Shown here piece after piece: positions 33,868-42,557 of a stretch of 64,000 bases of DNA. Positions within the stretch are counted from its first letter, which is position 1. Each line of letters starts with the position of its first letter. The translations under genes and the position numbers were made by a program. Source of the stretch: Paenibacillus durus ATCC 35681 (GTDB lineage Bacteria > Bacillota > Bacilli > Paenibacillales > Paenibacillaceae); contig NZ_CP011114.1 of the NCBI RefSeq assembly GCF_000993825.1, forward strand, positions 4,588,001 to 4,652,000. Direction: 5' to 3'. The notes below the pieces were generated by a model that did not search any database, had not been told where the DNA came from, and saw only the letters and a list, made by a program, of their open reading frames with translations.

Positions 33868-34674
33868 TTATGTTGTATATATATTTAACAGTTGTTCCAT
33901 ATTTTTAACGATATAGTCAGGAATAATTCCAAGCATATTGTCCCGCAAATAGGGATTATGTTCATTAATCCAGACCGTTCGCAGCCCCGCTTGCACTCCT
34001 CCAGCCATATCCGTCATAAAATTATCTCCAACCATGACGCAATGATCGGGGTCAAGTCCATACCGGTTAAGCACACATTCGAACAAGTAAGGTGAGGGCT
34101 TCCCGATGTGCTCGATCTTCAGGCCGATCACCGTTTCAATCGCAGCGGTTAAAGAACCCGTTTCCGGTACAATCACCCCTCCGGTTCCTACATGATGCGA
34201 ATCGCAATTCGCCCCGATGACTTTCGCTCCGCAATGAATATCATTGACGATCTTCTGCAGCTTGTCATAATCAAACGTTACATCTCTCCCGACAAGAATG
34301 ACATCGGCCCGTATTGGATCGTCGATTGGAATAAGTTCATGTCCCGCACCTAGAACCGAGCCTTGCAATGCTTCGCTGCCCGCTACCTTAACCTTGACAC
34401 TGCTACCGAATTTCTCCTTCAAGTAATGACCTGCGTTGTCTGTTACGGTAATAATTTCATCAGGTTCGGCTGGTATGCCGATGCGGCTCATTTTGGAAGC
34501 AATTTCTTTTGCCGTCTGAGTTGAATTATTGGTAACGAAGAAACAACGTTTCCCTTCATGTTTGAGGAGCTCCAACAGTTCTTTAGCCCCGGCAGCCGGC
34601 GTGTCGCCATAATAGATGCATCCGTCCAAATCAAAAAGAAATGCCCTCATGCTGTTCATTGCTGTATTGCCCAT
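33868..34674 (-). CDS. HAD-IIA family phosphatase (NagD/AraL-like)
   Basis: 268 residues. HAD motif I is FLFDLDGCIYYGD with nucleophile and acid Asp, motif II is FFVTNNSTQ, motif III Lys is in HIGKPSPYLF, and motif IV is MVGDNFMTDMAGG. The C2-type cap is in the middle. Related enzymes dephosphorylate sugar phosphates, glycerol phosphate or phosphoglycolate. The start at 34674 follows AAAGGAG and overlaps the phosphodiesterase gene by 44 bases. I infer that it removes phosphate from the product of that enzyme. Confidence 0.9.
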   Translation of the reverse strand: MGNTAMNSMRAFLFDLDGCIYYGDTPAAGAKELLELLKHEGKRCFFVTNNSTQTAKEIASKMSRIGIPAEPDEIITVTDNAGHYLKEKFGSSVKVKVAGSEALQGSVLGAGHELIPIDDPIRADVILVGRDVTFDYDKLQKIVNDIHCGAKVIGANCDSHHVGTGGVIVPETGSLTAAIETVIGLKIEHIGKPSPYLFECVLNRYGLDPDHCVMVGDNFMTDMAGGVQAGLRTVWINEHNPYLRDNMLGIIPDYIVKNMEQLLNIYTT

Positions 34675-36016
34675 TCCTTGCTCCTTTGCCATTAGTTTTA
34701 AAATCGATGGCCTGCCCGTCCATCCCGGAAATATCACCTCCCATCATACTTAAAAGAGTCGGAGCTATATCGACAATTTGAATTTCGGGTATTTGAATGC
34801 CTGAAGGAATCGATTTGCCTGCGGCAACAAAGATACATTTCAATTCCTCATGATCAGGCAAATAGCCATGCATGCCTTGAAACTTCGTTCCTTCCATAAA
34901 CACAAGATCTCCCTCGTGTTCAAAATGAATGAAACAATCCATCTTCGCTTCAAAAGCAAAGTCCGGACGCTGATCCTCCATTTCTCCCTCAACAGGCAAA
35001 CCCAAGCTATCATAATCCTGCGGTTCAAAAAGTCTGCCTATCCCTTCCATTTCCTGCAAGCATTGTTTCACTTCCCGCATCAGTGCAGCTTTCATTGCAG
35101 GCTCTTCCTCAAAAATATACACGTATCCGGAACCGCCATTGGATACCGCCGCCACCTTGCTTTGCTCCGGCTGATTCGGATCGAACCAGCCTTTTTGTTT
35201 GAAGCATACATTGGGAAAAACCGTTTTCGTCGTATCGACGAATCCATGATCGGATACGATACATAGAGCGGTGTCTTCCCAGATCCCTTCTTCCTTTAGA
35301 GTCGAAACAAGCTCCCCGATTCGCTCGTCAATATACTCTAAGGACCAATACACTTCTTGCGATCGGGTGCCATAATCATGCTGGTAGCTGTCTGGAAGTA
35401 AATAATGAAGCAGCATGAGATTAGGTTTATGCCTCTGAATCAAATGCTTGGCAACTTCCGTCGTCAACCAATCCTGCATATGTCCCCGTGAATGATCTTT
35501 ACTCCAGGAACCGTATTGCTCAACCGGCAATCCCGCTTCTTTAAGCTCTCTCCACAAACCCGGCGTAGCATAGGCTTCAAATAAATCCTGATCATAAAAT
35601 TCAGGAATATTATAATCAATTGATTGGGCTTCCCTGGTAACGGGCCAGCATACGGAAGCCGTTGTCCATCCGAGCTGTTTGGCCGTGTCATAAATGGTCT
35701 CTCTTTGAAGAATCTCTTCCTTGCCCCAAGTGCTGTCGCTAAAATATTCGCCGACGCTTTTAGTTGAGCGATTCATTACCCAGTTTCCTAAAATCCCGTG
35801 CTTCCGGGGATAAGTGCCGGTAACGATGCTCGAATGAATAGCCCAGGTTGCCGTTGGAAATACGCTTTTCATCGCACCCGCCATTACACCCTGCTTGATT
35901 AAAGATCTTAGATGCGGCATTCTAACCTGCCGTTCCTGAAGGTAGTAATTCGCCATTCCGTCAATGCTGAGTAATATGATGTAAGAAGGCCGTTGACTGA
36001 CTGCTCCAGAGCTCAT
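34631..36016 (-). CDS. Alkaline-phosphatase-superfamily phosphodiesterase (NPP type)
   Basis: 461 residues, no signal peptide. Metal and nucleophile motifs of the type I phosphodiesterase/nucleotide pyrophosphatase family are present: ILLSIDGMANYY, FPTATWAIHSSIVTGTYPRKHG with the nucleophile Thr, LLHYLLPDSYQHDYGT and VSDHGFVDT, with HGYLPDH near the end. Family members split phosphodiesters, pyrophosphates or phosphonoacetate. AAGGGGGAAG precedes ATG. It is the first gene after the GlpP-type leader terminator and so heads the regulated part of the operon. I infer a glycerophosphodiester-like or phosphonate substrate taken up by the ABC system. Confidence 0.88.
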   Translation of the reverse strand: MSSGAVSQRPSYIILLSIDGMANYYLQERQVRMPHLRSLIKQGVMAGAMKSVFPTATWAIHSSIVTGTYPRKHGILGNWVMNRSTKSVGEYFSDSTWGKEEILQRETIYDTAKQLGWTTASVCWPVTREAQSIDYNIPEFYDQDLFEAYATPGLWRELKEAGLPVEQYGSWSKDHSRGHMQDWLTTEVAKHLIQRHKPNLMLLHYLLPDSYQHDYGTRSQEVYWSLEYIDERIGELVSTLKEEGIWEDTALCIVSDHGFVDTTKTVFPNVCFKQKGWFDPNQPEQSKVAAVSNGGSGYVYIFEEEPAMKAALMREVKQCLQEMEGIGRLFEPQDYDSLGLPVEGEMEDQRPDFAFEAKMDCFIHFEHEGDLVFMEGTKFQGMHGYLPDHEELKCIFVAAGKSIPSGIQIPEIQIVDIAPTLLSMMGGDISGMDGQAIDFKTNGKGARNGQYSNEQHEGISF

Positions 36017-36065
36017 TTTCTTCCCCCTTGGAGTTAGTTTTGCTTCAGTAAAATAAAAATGAACA

Positions 36066-36136
36066 GAAAAAGAGAAAGCTCAACAATAAACAGACATAGC
36101 CATGCTAAGTTCTGTTTATTGTTCAGAGCTTTCTCT
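36066..36136 (-). terminator. Leader terminator between glpP-like gene and phosphodiesterase, likely GlpP-controlled
   Basis: AGAGAAAGCT-AACAATAAACAGA (36071-36094) pairs with TCTGTTTATTGTT-AGCTTTCTCT (36111-36136), over 22 bp, followed on the minus strand by TTTTTCTG. It sits 30 bases after the GlpP-like stop and 50 bases before the next start. In B. subtilis, GlpP prevents termination at inverted repeats in glp leaders; position and gene order suggest the same here. Confidence 0.75.
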
Positions 36137-36165
36137 CGACACGACTCTAAACAATTAGAGATATA

Positions 36166-36747
36166 TTATATATCTTGAAAAGTTAATGACCACAAGCTTT
36201 GTTCACTGACAGAAAGCGAAGTTGCGCCAGCCTCAAGACATTCGGACGCCTCTTCTTTCGTATGAATCAGCCCGCTTGCGATGATGGGAATATGATCATA
36301 AGCGTCCGTAAAAGCAGCGATCGTCTTACGAACAACCCCAGGCATAAGCTCCACTCCATCAGGGCAAACATTCTCTACCGCCTTGAGTCCATTTTGCAGC
36401 GCTAAAGAATCAATAATAAATAAGTGAAGTATTCCGAATAAATTAGCTCTTTTCGCTTCAGCGATCAGATGACTTTTCGGCGTGACAATTCCGTCCGCTC
36501 CAATGTAATCTGCTATAAAGCTTACCGTTTCCTTGTCGGTATTGGATAAACCCTTAATCAAATCGACATGGACAAAAGCGCCTTTACCGGCTCTCTTGAC
36601 TAACTGAACGGCGTTAATAATCTCCTTAACTGTTCCACCCATGAAAAAGATATTGTCCACTTGACTTTCGATTGCTTGTTCAACATCTTTCACATTGCGT
36701 AAAGCGGCAATAATCGGCTTCTGACCAACTTTGTGGAGCAGATTCAT
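36166..36747 (-). CDS. glpP-like: GlpP-family glycerol-3-phosphate-responsive antiterminator
   Basis: 193 residues, the family length. It has the TIM-barrel-like GlpP fold: KPIIAALRNVKDVEQAIES, FVHVDLIKGLSNTDKETVSF, VELMPGVVRKTIAAF, PIIASGLIHTKEEASECLEA. GlpP proteins bind glycerol-3-phosphate and the leader mRNA of glp genes and stop termination. It is not next to glpF, glpK or glpD but directly upstream of a strong terminator and a phosphodiesterase/ABC operon, so this paralogue may serve that operon alone. AAAGG precedes ATG. Confidence 0.88.
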   Translation of the reverse strand: MNLLHKVGQKPIIAALRNVKDVEQAIESQVDNIFFMGGTVKEIINAVQLVKRAGKGAFVHVDLIKGLSNTDKETVSFIADYIGADGIVTPKSHLIAEAKRANLFGILHLFIIDSLALQNGLKAVENVCPDGVELMPGVVRKTIAAFTDAYDHIPIIASGLIHTKEEASECLEAGATSLSVSEQSLWSLTFQDI

Positions 36748-36771
36748 GATGACTACCTTTCTGTTTCGTTG

Positions 36772-36787
36772 ATTCTGATAACAGAAT
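36772..36787. promoter_or_regulatory. Palindrome upstream of the glpP-like gene
   Basis: ATTCTG-ATAA-CAGAAT, a 16-bp inverted repeat 25 bases upstream of the start. It may be an operator; no regulator gene is assigned. Confidence 0.3.
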
Positions 36788-36877
36788 AACCAATAAATAT
36801 TATGAAAATATCAATGATTTGTAAAATTAACATAAAAATTATATTAACAAAATTTTATTTTTTTCCAGGCATCGTTT

Positions 36878-37780
36878 CTACCACAGCGTGTAACCGGCTT
36901 CAATCAGGATTTTATACCACTGTTCCCGGGTCATCTCCACGCCGTCGACCGATTTTATGGCCCGCTCAATCCGCTCCTTGTTGCCAGTGCCCAGTACGAT
37001 GGCGGGATTTGACGCGTGCTTGAAAATCCATTTGTATACGACTTCGTCAATATGTTCCAGCCCAAGCTCCTGCCGAATGTTCTCCAGCACGTTGTTCATT
37101 TTTTCCTCAGCCGCATTAGTGGGATGGAAAATCCGCCCGCCCGCCAGAGGCGACCAAATCATCGGGGAGATGCCTTCTTTCAGGCAATGGGTCATTGTGC
37201 CGTTATGATAATTTTGGATGCCCAGCGGATGCAGCATGAATTGGTGCGTGACAAACGGAATATCCGTATATTTCTGCAAGGTGTCAAACTCAAGCGGACT
37301 ATGGTTGGATAAGCCAAAATATTTGACCTTCCCCTCATCCTTAAGCTGCTGGAGCGTTTCGCTAAGCTCGGACGGATCGACCAGCAGATCGAACATATGA
37401 ATCAACAGGATATCAATGTAACCGCATTTCAGCTTCTCCAAGGATTCGTTCACCTGGGCCAAGACATATTCCTTATCCGTATTGAAGAAGCGGGTCTTAA
37501 TATTGGGATTTTTGGCATTCGGGACACAGATATCGCATTTCGTGACGATTTGTATTTGCTCCCGCAAGGACGGCTCCAATTGCAAAGCTTCTCCAAACTG
37601 TGCTTCGTTCCGATGATCGCCTCCGTAAATATCGGCATGGTCAAAGGTTGTAATGCCCCGCTCAATACACCATTCGATAAACCCTACCACTTGCTTGGTG
37701 CTCAGATTCCAATCATTCATCCTCATGCATCCGACAACCAGTTTGGAAATGGAAAGCTGCTCGTTTAATTGAATTTTCAA
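36878..37780 (-). CDS. Aldo/keto reductase (YdhF-like)
   Basis: 300 residues. The AKR barrel shows the catalytic D/Y region (TTFDHADIYGG), the Lys in QIVTKCDI, and His in IDILLIHMFD, plus the NADPH-binding end (IVLGTGNKERIERAIKSVDG). It reduces carbonyls with NADPH; the substrate is open. The start is TTG 37780 with GGTGGGTGG in front; upstream ATG codons of the frame (37861, 37837) lack a ribosome site. It is a single gene. Confidence 0.9.
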   Translation of the reverse strand: MKIQLNEQLSISKLVVGCMRMNDWNLSTKQVVGFIEWCIERGITTFDHADIYGGDHRNEAQFGEALQLEPSLREQIQIVTKCDICVPNAKNPNIKTRFFNTDKEYVLAQVNESLEKLKCGYIDILLIHMFDLLVDPSELSETLQQLKDEGKVKYFGLSNHSPLEFDTLQKYTDIPFVTHQFMLHPLGIQNYHNGTMTHCLKEGISPMIWSPLAGGRIFHPTNAAEEKMNNVLENIRQELGLEHIDEVVYKWIFKHASNPAIVLGTGNKERIERAIKSVDGVEMTREQWYKILIEAGYTLW

Positions 37781-37829
37781 CAATGCCACCCACCTTGTAT
37801 AAGGATTATACATAATAAATCCGTTTTCA

Positions 37830-39032
37830 TTATACATCCCCGCGAAAGCGTTTGCTTTCAATATTTTCAGGTTTTATTTTTAAAAACTTATAGTGAAAAA
37901 TGAAAACCGATATAACCATTAGAATAATCGCCGCTAAATAGAGATGAACGTAGGATAATTGTTCAACAATAACTCCGCCAAGCATGGGTCCGAGCGCCCT
38001 GCCTAAGGTAGACGACATACTTACAAAACTTTGATAGGAACCTTTTGCATTCGATGGTGAAATCGCATTAATCATTGCCGGGATAGCAGGAAACACAAAC
38101 ATTTCTCCTAAGGTAAGCAAGACAATAGCAGCCATGAACCCGATATATTGTTGACTGAATATAAGGACCATGAAGGAAAAAACAAATAGCATAACGCCCA
38201 CATAAATCTGTATTTTATAAGTATGAGCCAACTTTTTAATCATTAACGAAATCAGCGGCTGGCCTAAAATAATCAGCAATGCATTGATCGTCCATAAAAA
38301 GCTGTACTGTTTAATTGAAATATTAACTTTTGGTAAATAAGCCGAAATAGTACTTTGCCATTGGACATAACCGATCCACACGACGAAGTAAACAAAACAG
38401 ATAATAAATACATGGATTAACCGTTTACCCTCATTACTATTTCTTGCTTCACTTAACCCGTTAGATTCACTTTGTGGAGGAGTGGCGCCCATATCTTTGT
38501 AAAATAATAAAACGATCATTAAAAAGGCGATGTACAATAGCAGATTCGCTATAAATATAAGAGAAATATTGATATCCGCAATGAAACCGGCAATCGATGT
38601 TCCGACAGCTACTCCGACATTAAGCCCTAAGTAAATGGCATTAAATACATAACGATGATCATAGCCAGATACACGGGTCGCAAGCGAATTAATGGATGTA
38701 AAAAGGATACCTGTGCCCAAACCTAAGATCGCTAAAAATACGGCGTAATGCGGCCAGCCATGATTAAAAACTAAACCAATAAGTGAAATTATGGAGATAA
38801 ACAGTCCGAGTAAAACCGTCTTATAACCGCCGATCCTGTCGAACAATCGCCCGCCGAAAAAATTTCCGATTAATGTTGTAGTGGAATCGATTAGCAGCAC
38901 AAAGCCAGCAACAGCCAGTGATTTCCCCAGATGATCGTGCATGTAAATCGTATTTAGCGGCCAAATAAAACTGATCCCGGCATTATTTAAAATAGACCCT
39001 GCTACTAACCATTTTAACTTTGACTTGTTCAT
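37830..39032 (-). CDS. MFS transporter (DHA1-like)
   Basis: 400 residues with 12 hydrophobic segments and the MFS loop motif FGGRLFDRIGGYKTVLLG. The family exports drugs or metabolites. It overlaps the MerR gene's stop by four bases, so both come from one MerR-controlled promoter. Such MerR/MFS pairs are typically inducible efflux units; the inducer is unknown. Confidence 0.9.
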   Translation of the reverse strand: MNKSKLKWLVAGSILNNAGISFIWPLNTIYMHDHLGKSLAVAGFVLLIDSTTTLIGNFFGGRLFDRIGGYKTVLLGLFISIISLIGLVFNHGWPHYAVFLAILGLGTGILFTSINSLATRVSGYDHRYVFNAIYLGLNVGVAVGTSIAGFIADINISLIFIANLLLYIAFLMIVLLFYKDMGATPPQSESNGLSEARNSNEGKRLIHVFIICFVYFVVWIGYVQWQSTISAYLPKVNISIKQYSFLWTINALLIILGQPLISLMIKKLAHTYKIQIYVGVMLFVFSFMVLIFSQQYIGFMAAIVLLTLGEMFVFPAIPAMINAISPSNAKGSYQSFVSMSSTLGRALGPMLGGVIVEQLSYVHLYLAAIILMVISVFIFHYKFLKIKPENIESKRFRGDV

Positions 39033-39421
39033 TTGTTTATCATAGCCTTATACAGGCTCATTCGATCGATTATTTTGGTCCTATGATTCTCAATGATTTT
39101 TCTTTTTTCATCGAGTTCCCGTAAATGATTATCCAGTACCGCTAAACGTTTCGTTAATACGCTTATTAGTTGGTCATTCACAGTTATAGCGCTGTTTTCA
39201 ATTACGCATCCCTCTTTTCCAAAATCGATAATCTCTTCTAACGATAGCCCCATGTCTTTTAACTCCTTAACAAATTCTATAAAGGCAAGATCTTCGTCAC
39301 TATACTCTCTGATACCCGAACAGTTCTTATTAACTGCTGGAAGCAGACCTATTTCTTCATAGTAGCGAAGTGTGTGCGTAGACAACCCCGTTAACTGCGA
39401 AATATCGCTGATTTTATACAT
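39029..39421 (-). CDS. MerR-family regulator
   Basis: 130 residues: winged helix (ISDISQLTGLSTHTLRYYEE), hinge and a dimerising coiled coil (LTKRLAVLDNHLRELDEKRK). A single central Cys (KEGCVIEN) makes a metal site unlikely. It is the first gene of a two-gene operon with an MFS pump. A palindromic operator lies 38 bases upstream. Confidence 0.92.
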   Translation of the reverse strand: MYKISDISQLTGLSTHTLRYYEEIGLLPAVNKNCSGIREYSDEDLAFIEFVKELKDMGLSLEEIIDFGKEGCVIENSAITVNDQLISVLTKRLAVLDNHLRELDEKRKIIENHRTKIIDRMSLYKAMINK

Positions 39422-39458
39422 ATGTTTTATCCCCCCTTTTTCAGAGTAGCAGTTAGAG

Positions 39459-39473
39459 TTGACTTTAAGTCAA
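39459..39473 (-). promoter_or_regulatory. MerR-type operator/promoter
   Basis: TTGACTTAAAGTCAA on the minus strand combines a -35-like TTGACT with a perfect palindrome, the layout of MerR-family promoters with a long spacer. TAACTG or TACTCT further down could be the -10. Confidence 0.65.
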
Positions 39474-39486
39474 GACAATATGAGCA

Positions 39487-40356
39487 TCAGATCAACATTT
39501 GACTTATGGCATCGGCGATAATACGGCCTGCTGTCCTTGGAGCTACTATTCCTGGTAATCCTGGGGCAAGAATTGCCTTAATACCGTACTTCTCCGCAAA
39601 AAGGAAATCTGTTCCTCCGGGTTTTGAAGCTACATCGATTATGAGTGTAGAACGTTCCATATTAGATATAACATTCTTTGTCACTACCAATGCCGGGATG
39701 GTATTGAACAAAATATCTGCATCCTGAACGTGATTGTGCAGTTCTTCTATGTAAAATGGGGTCAGCCCCGTTTCGTATGCACGTGCAAAAAGGTCAGGTT
39801 CTCGAACTCCTACCTTCACCTTTGCTCCAAGCCCTTTTAATGTTCTGGCCAATGTCAATCCAATCCGTCCAAGGCCAAGTACTACATTAGTAGAGCCGTG
39901 AATTGTGATATCCGTATTTTGAATGGCCATCATAATGGCGCCTTCTGCTGTAGGAATTGAATTCAAAATGGCTACATCATCTCTAGCAAACAATTCAACC
40001 AACTTGATCTTGTACATTTCGCAGTAGTTCTTTAAATATGCATTGGCCGCCCCCGAAATAATCATTCCATCATTAGGGATAGATTCAAAAACATCAGCCG
40101 TTAATTTCAATTCATTCGTTGAAAAGGTGGACTCTACACCACCGCTCATATCCGTTCCACCTGCAGGCAGAATCACTATCCGTGATTGTTTAAACAATTC
40201 TAAAGACATCTTTACTTTTTGGACACCAGAGAATGATTCTTTCAAACTTTCAAATCCAGTTATACATAAAGTTGCATTTAACTCAGATAATTTCTTAATC
40301 ACTTGAAGCTGTCGGCTATCTCCGCCAACAATGAGAATTTGAGTACCCGTAAGCAT
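39487..40356 (-). CDS. dpaA: Dipicolinate synthase subunit A homologue (orphan)
   Basis: 289 residues. The N-terminal domain (ILIVGGDSRQLQVIKKLSE, VILPAGGTDMSGGVESTFS) and the NAD-binding domain (NVVLGLGRIGLTLARTLKGL, APGLPGIVAPRTAGRII) match SpoVFA/DpaA, which with DpaB makes dipicolinic acid for the spore core in the mother cell. No dpaB or dapG/asd genes are next to it, unlike the usual spoVFAB operon. It may be a second copy or a relative with another partner. ATG 40356 is spaced nine bases from AGAAGG; ATG 40362 is too close. Confidence 0.87.
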   Translation of the reverse strand: MLTGTQILIVGGDSRQLQVIKKLSELNATLCITGFESLKESFSGVQKVKMSLELFKQSRIVILPAGGTDMSGGVESTFSTNELKLTADVFESIPNDGMIISGAANAYLKNYCEMYKIKLVELFARDDVAILNSIPTAEGAIMMAIQNTDITIHGSTNVVLGLGRIGLTLARTLKGLGAKVKVGVREPDLFARAYETGLTPFYIEELHNHVQDADILFNTIPALVVTKNVISNMERSTLIIDVASKPGGTDFLFAEKYGIKAILAPGLPGIVAPRTAGRIIADAISQMLI

Positions 40357-40395
40357 AGCCATTGTCCTTCTTTCCAATTTTTCATGACAATTTAA

Positions 40396-40778
40396 TTATA
40401 GTGGAAGTTCAACTCTTATTTCGAGGAACCCGTCTTCTATGGATACACCTGTGCTGCCGCCCATCTGTTCCGCCAATAGGCTAACGATAGACAAGCCCAA
40501 CCCTGTACTATTACTTCTTGCTTTATCACCAGTATAGAAACGATCAAACAGCCGCTTCACATCCATTACGGAAGGATTGTTCACAGGATTTTTAAACGAT
40601 AGGACGGCTTTGTCTGCAGCCAGCACACGTACTTCTATATCTCCATTTGAGTGCTGAACACAATTACGAATTAGATTTTTGTAGGGAAGCATAATGTCGA
40701 GTAATATTAAATCATAGGAGTTGTTTTGAATTTCCTTTATTCCGTCAACGCCGGTTCAATAATCAGAACAGTAATCAT
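40396..40778 (-). pseudogene. Fused remnant of a response regulator and histidine kinase
   Basis: From ATG 40778 (AGGTGG upstream) the sequence encodes MITVLIIEP, then after a frameshift GVDGIKEIQNNSYDLILLDI and MLP of a receiver domain, then directly YKNLIRNCVQHSN, the N-box of a histidine kinase, followed by RLFDRFYTGDKARSNSTGLG and LSIVSLLAEQMGG. The receiver's rest, the output domain and the kinase N-terminus are missing. An internal deletion that joined two neighbouring two-component genes explains this. The ORF from 40692 alone could make a 98-residue ATPase-like piece. Confidence 0.8.
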
Positions 40779-40896
40779 TAAAAACCACCTGATTCCTTTC
40801 TGTTTTTCGAACTAGAATGTATAGACAGTAAATGACTAAGCATATGGATAACCTGTAACCGCGTCCTGTATTCCTTAATAGAGGAGAGAAAAAGCG

Positions 40897-41619
40897 ATGA
40901 GCCAGCAGAAGAGAATTCTCATTCCGTTGCCGTCACATGATTTTGATACCACTGAAGTCGTGGTGCCTTGGCATAGATGCAAGGAGGCGGGGATGCAAAT
41001 CGTCTTTGCTACGCCGGATGGAAAACGGGCCTACACCGACCCTTATTTGCTGACAGGCGTCATCTTCGGCCAACTGGGTGCAGCCAAAGAAGTAGTTGAA
41101 TGTTATCATCAGGGGCTTGAGCAGGATGACGCATTTTTGCACCCTCTGAATTATGAGCAGATCGAAGCCGAACAGTTCGACGGCTTGCTGCTGCCGGGAG
41201 GTCATGCCAAGGGGATGGTGCCTTATCTGGAGAGTACGGTCCTGCAAGAGAAGGTTCTGCGTTTCTGGCAGTTGGACCGGCCAGTCGGCGCAATCTGTCA
41301 TGGAACCATCGTACTTACCCGGACTATGGACCCGGAGAGCAGACGGTCCATCGTATATGAGAAGCGGATGACAAGCCTGATCAAGCCGCTCGAACGTACC
41401 GCGTATTGGTTGACCGCTTGGGCGCGCGGCCGCTACTATCGAACCTATCCTGAATATGTACAGGATGAAGTCACGCGACACTTGCGGAGCAAGGCTAACT
41501 ATGTAAAGGGACCTTCATTCAACACCCCGTTTGTCGTTGAAGATGGACAACTGCTGACCGCGAGATGGCCCAAGGATGCGGAGCTGTTCGCGGAGACCTT
41601 TATACGGAAGGTAAAATGA
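40897..41619 (+). CDS. DJ-1/PfpI-superfamily protein (class I glutamine amidotransferase-like)
   Basis: 240 residues with the DJ-1 fold: RILIPLPSHDFDTTEVVVPW, FDGLLLPGGHAKGMVPYLES and the nucleophile elbow PVGAICHGTIVLTRT, where Cys is the active residue followed by His. Relatives act as chaperone, glyoxalase or protease-like proteins. GAGGAGAG precedes ATG. The spacer 40779-40896 holds nothing else visible. Confidence 0.87.
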   Translation: MSQQKRILIPLPSHDFDTTEVVVPWHRCKEAGMQIVFATPDGKRAYTDPYLLTGVIFGQLGAAKEVVECYHQGLEQDDAFLHPLNYEQIEAEQFDGLLLPGGHAKGMVPYLESTVLQEKVLRFWQLDRPVGAICHGTIVLTRTMDPESRRSIVYEKRMTSLIKPLERTAYWLTAWARGRYYRTYPEYVQDEVTRHLRSKANYVKGPSFNTPFVVEDGQLLTARWPKDAELFAETFIRKVK

Positions 41620-41662
41620 AGGACATGTCCCTCTGCTTTAACGGCGCACTATTCTTAGCTCC

Positions 41663-42103
41663 CTAGATTCTGTAGTCGTCGCCTCTCCACTGCTGGATCG
41701 ATTTTTTAATGGCATCGGGTGACAGCTGATCTACTGCTGCTTTCTTGCAAAGTGCAGGAAATTCGTCATCGGAGGCAAAACGCAAAGCTACGATTTGTTT
41801 TACGCTAAGCCTCGGATCCAGCAGCTTTTGGGTCAATACATAGTGCCGGAGATTCTCTTCGGCTCGTATCGCCCGATCCTGTGCTTTTAGAGGATAAGAG
41901 CGAACGATTAGAAAAATAACGATAAACATGATAGAAATAATCAGAAAAAGAACGGCAGGAAATACTTGATTCCCCGCATTCAATGATCTCACCAGCTCTA
42001 CTACGGCAGAAATAAATAAACCTGCTGTCAACAGGGTAAGTAATACGTGAAAAAGAGGATGTATCCTGCGATGATTTGTATAGTTTTGAGATTGCTGACT
42101 CAT
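41663..42103 (-). CDS. DUF6526-like membrane protein
   Basis: 146 residues. Two transmembrane helices (FHVLLTLLTAGLFISAVVEL and LFLIISIMFIVIFLIV) are followed by a charged cytosolic domain with RAEENLRHYVLTQKLLDPRL and LRFASDDEFPALCKKA. The layout matches DUF6526, a family of unknown function in Bacillota. The ATG follows GGGGGAGAG. It is probably a separate gene from the YjdM-like gene upstream. Confidence 0.75.
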   Translation of the reverse strand: MSQQSQNYTNHRRIHPLFHVLLTLLTAGLFISAVVELVRSLNAGNQVFPAVLFLIISIMFIVIFLIVRSYPLKAQDRAIRAEENLRHYVLTQKLLDPRLSVKQIVALRFASDDEFPALCKKAAVDQLSPDAIKKSIQQWRGDDYRI

Positions 42104-42132
42104 TTCTCTCCCCCATTGTATGGTTTATCGGG

Positions 42133-42477
42133 TTATACCTTTTTTACAAATTCAGATTTTAAACTCATAGCTCCAAAACCATCAATTTTGCAATCAATAT
42201 CATGATCCCCGTCAACTAAACGTATATTTTTCACTTTTGTGCCTACTTTTAAGACGGATGAACTTCCTTTTACTTTAAGGTCTTTGATTATGGTCACCGT
42301 GTCACCATCGTTTAAGATATTCCCGTTTGCATCTTTGGTAATCCTCTGCTCTTGAGCAGTCTCAGGCTCCAATTCTATAATCCACTCATGAGCACATTCC
42401 GGGCAAACATAAAGACTTCGATCTTCATACGTATATTCGGAATTACATTTTGGGCAATTGGGCAAATTAGACAACAT
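42133..42477 (-). CDS. yjdM: YjdM/PhnA-family zinc-ribbon protein
   Basis: 114 residues. The N-terminal zinc ribbon [21 protein letters not shown] is followed by the PhnA C-terminal domain ([40 protein letters not shown]). The family is often named after alkylphosphonate operons, but a direct role there is not shown. GGAGG lies ahead of ATG. Confidence 0.92.
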   Translation of the reverse strand: MLSNLPNCPKCNSEYTYEDRSLYVCPECAHEWIIELEPETAQEQRITKDANGNILNDGDTVTIIKDLKVKGSSSVLKVGTKVKNIRLVDGDHDIDCKIDGFGAMSLKSEFVKKV

Positions 42478-42557
42478 TTCATTCCTCCATTCGTTACATA
42501 CATATATATACTAACATATCATAACGAACTTGCAGCAATTAAACTTATACTTCCCCT

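Noticed and set aside
36166..36747. The canonical glp operon regulator locus
   Set aside because: glpF, glpK and glpD are not adjacent, so the gene is called a GlpP-family paralogue and not the housekeeping glpP.
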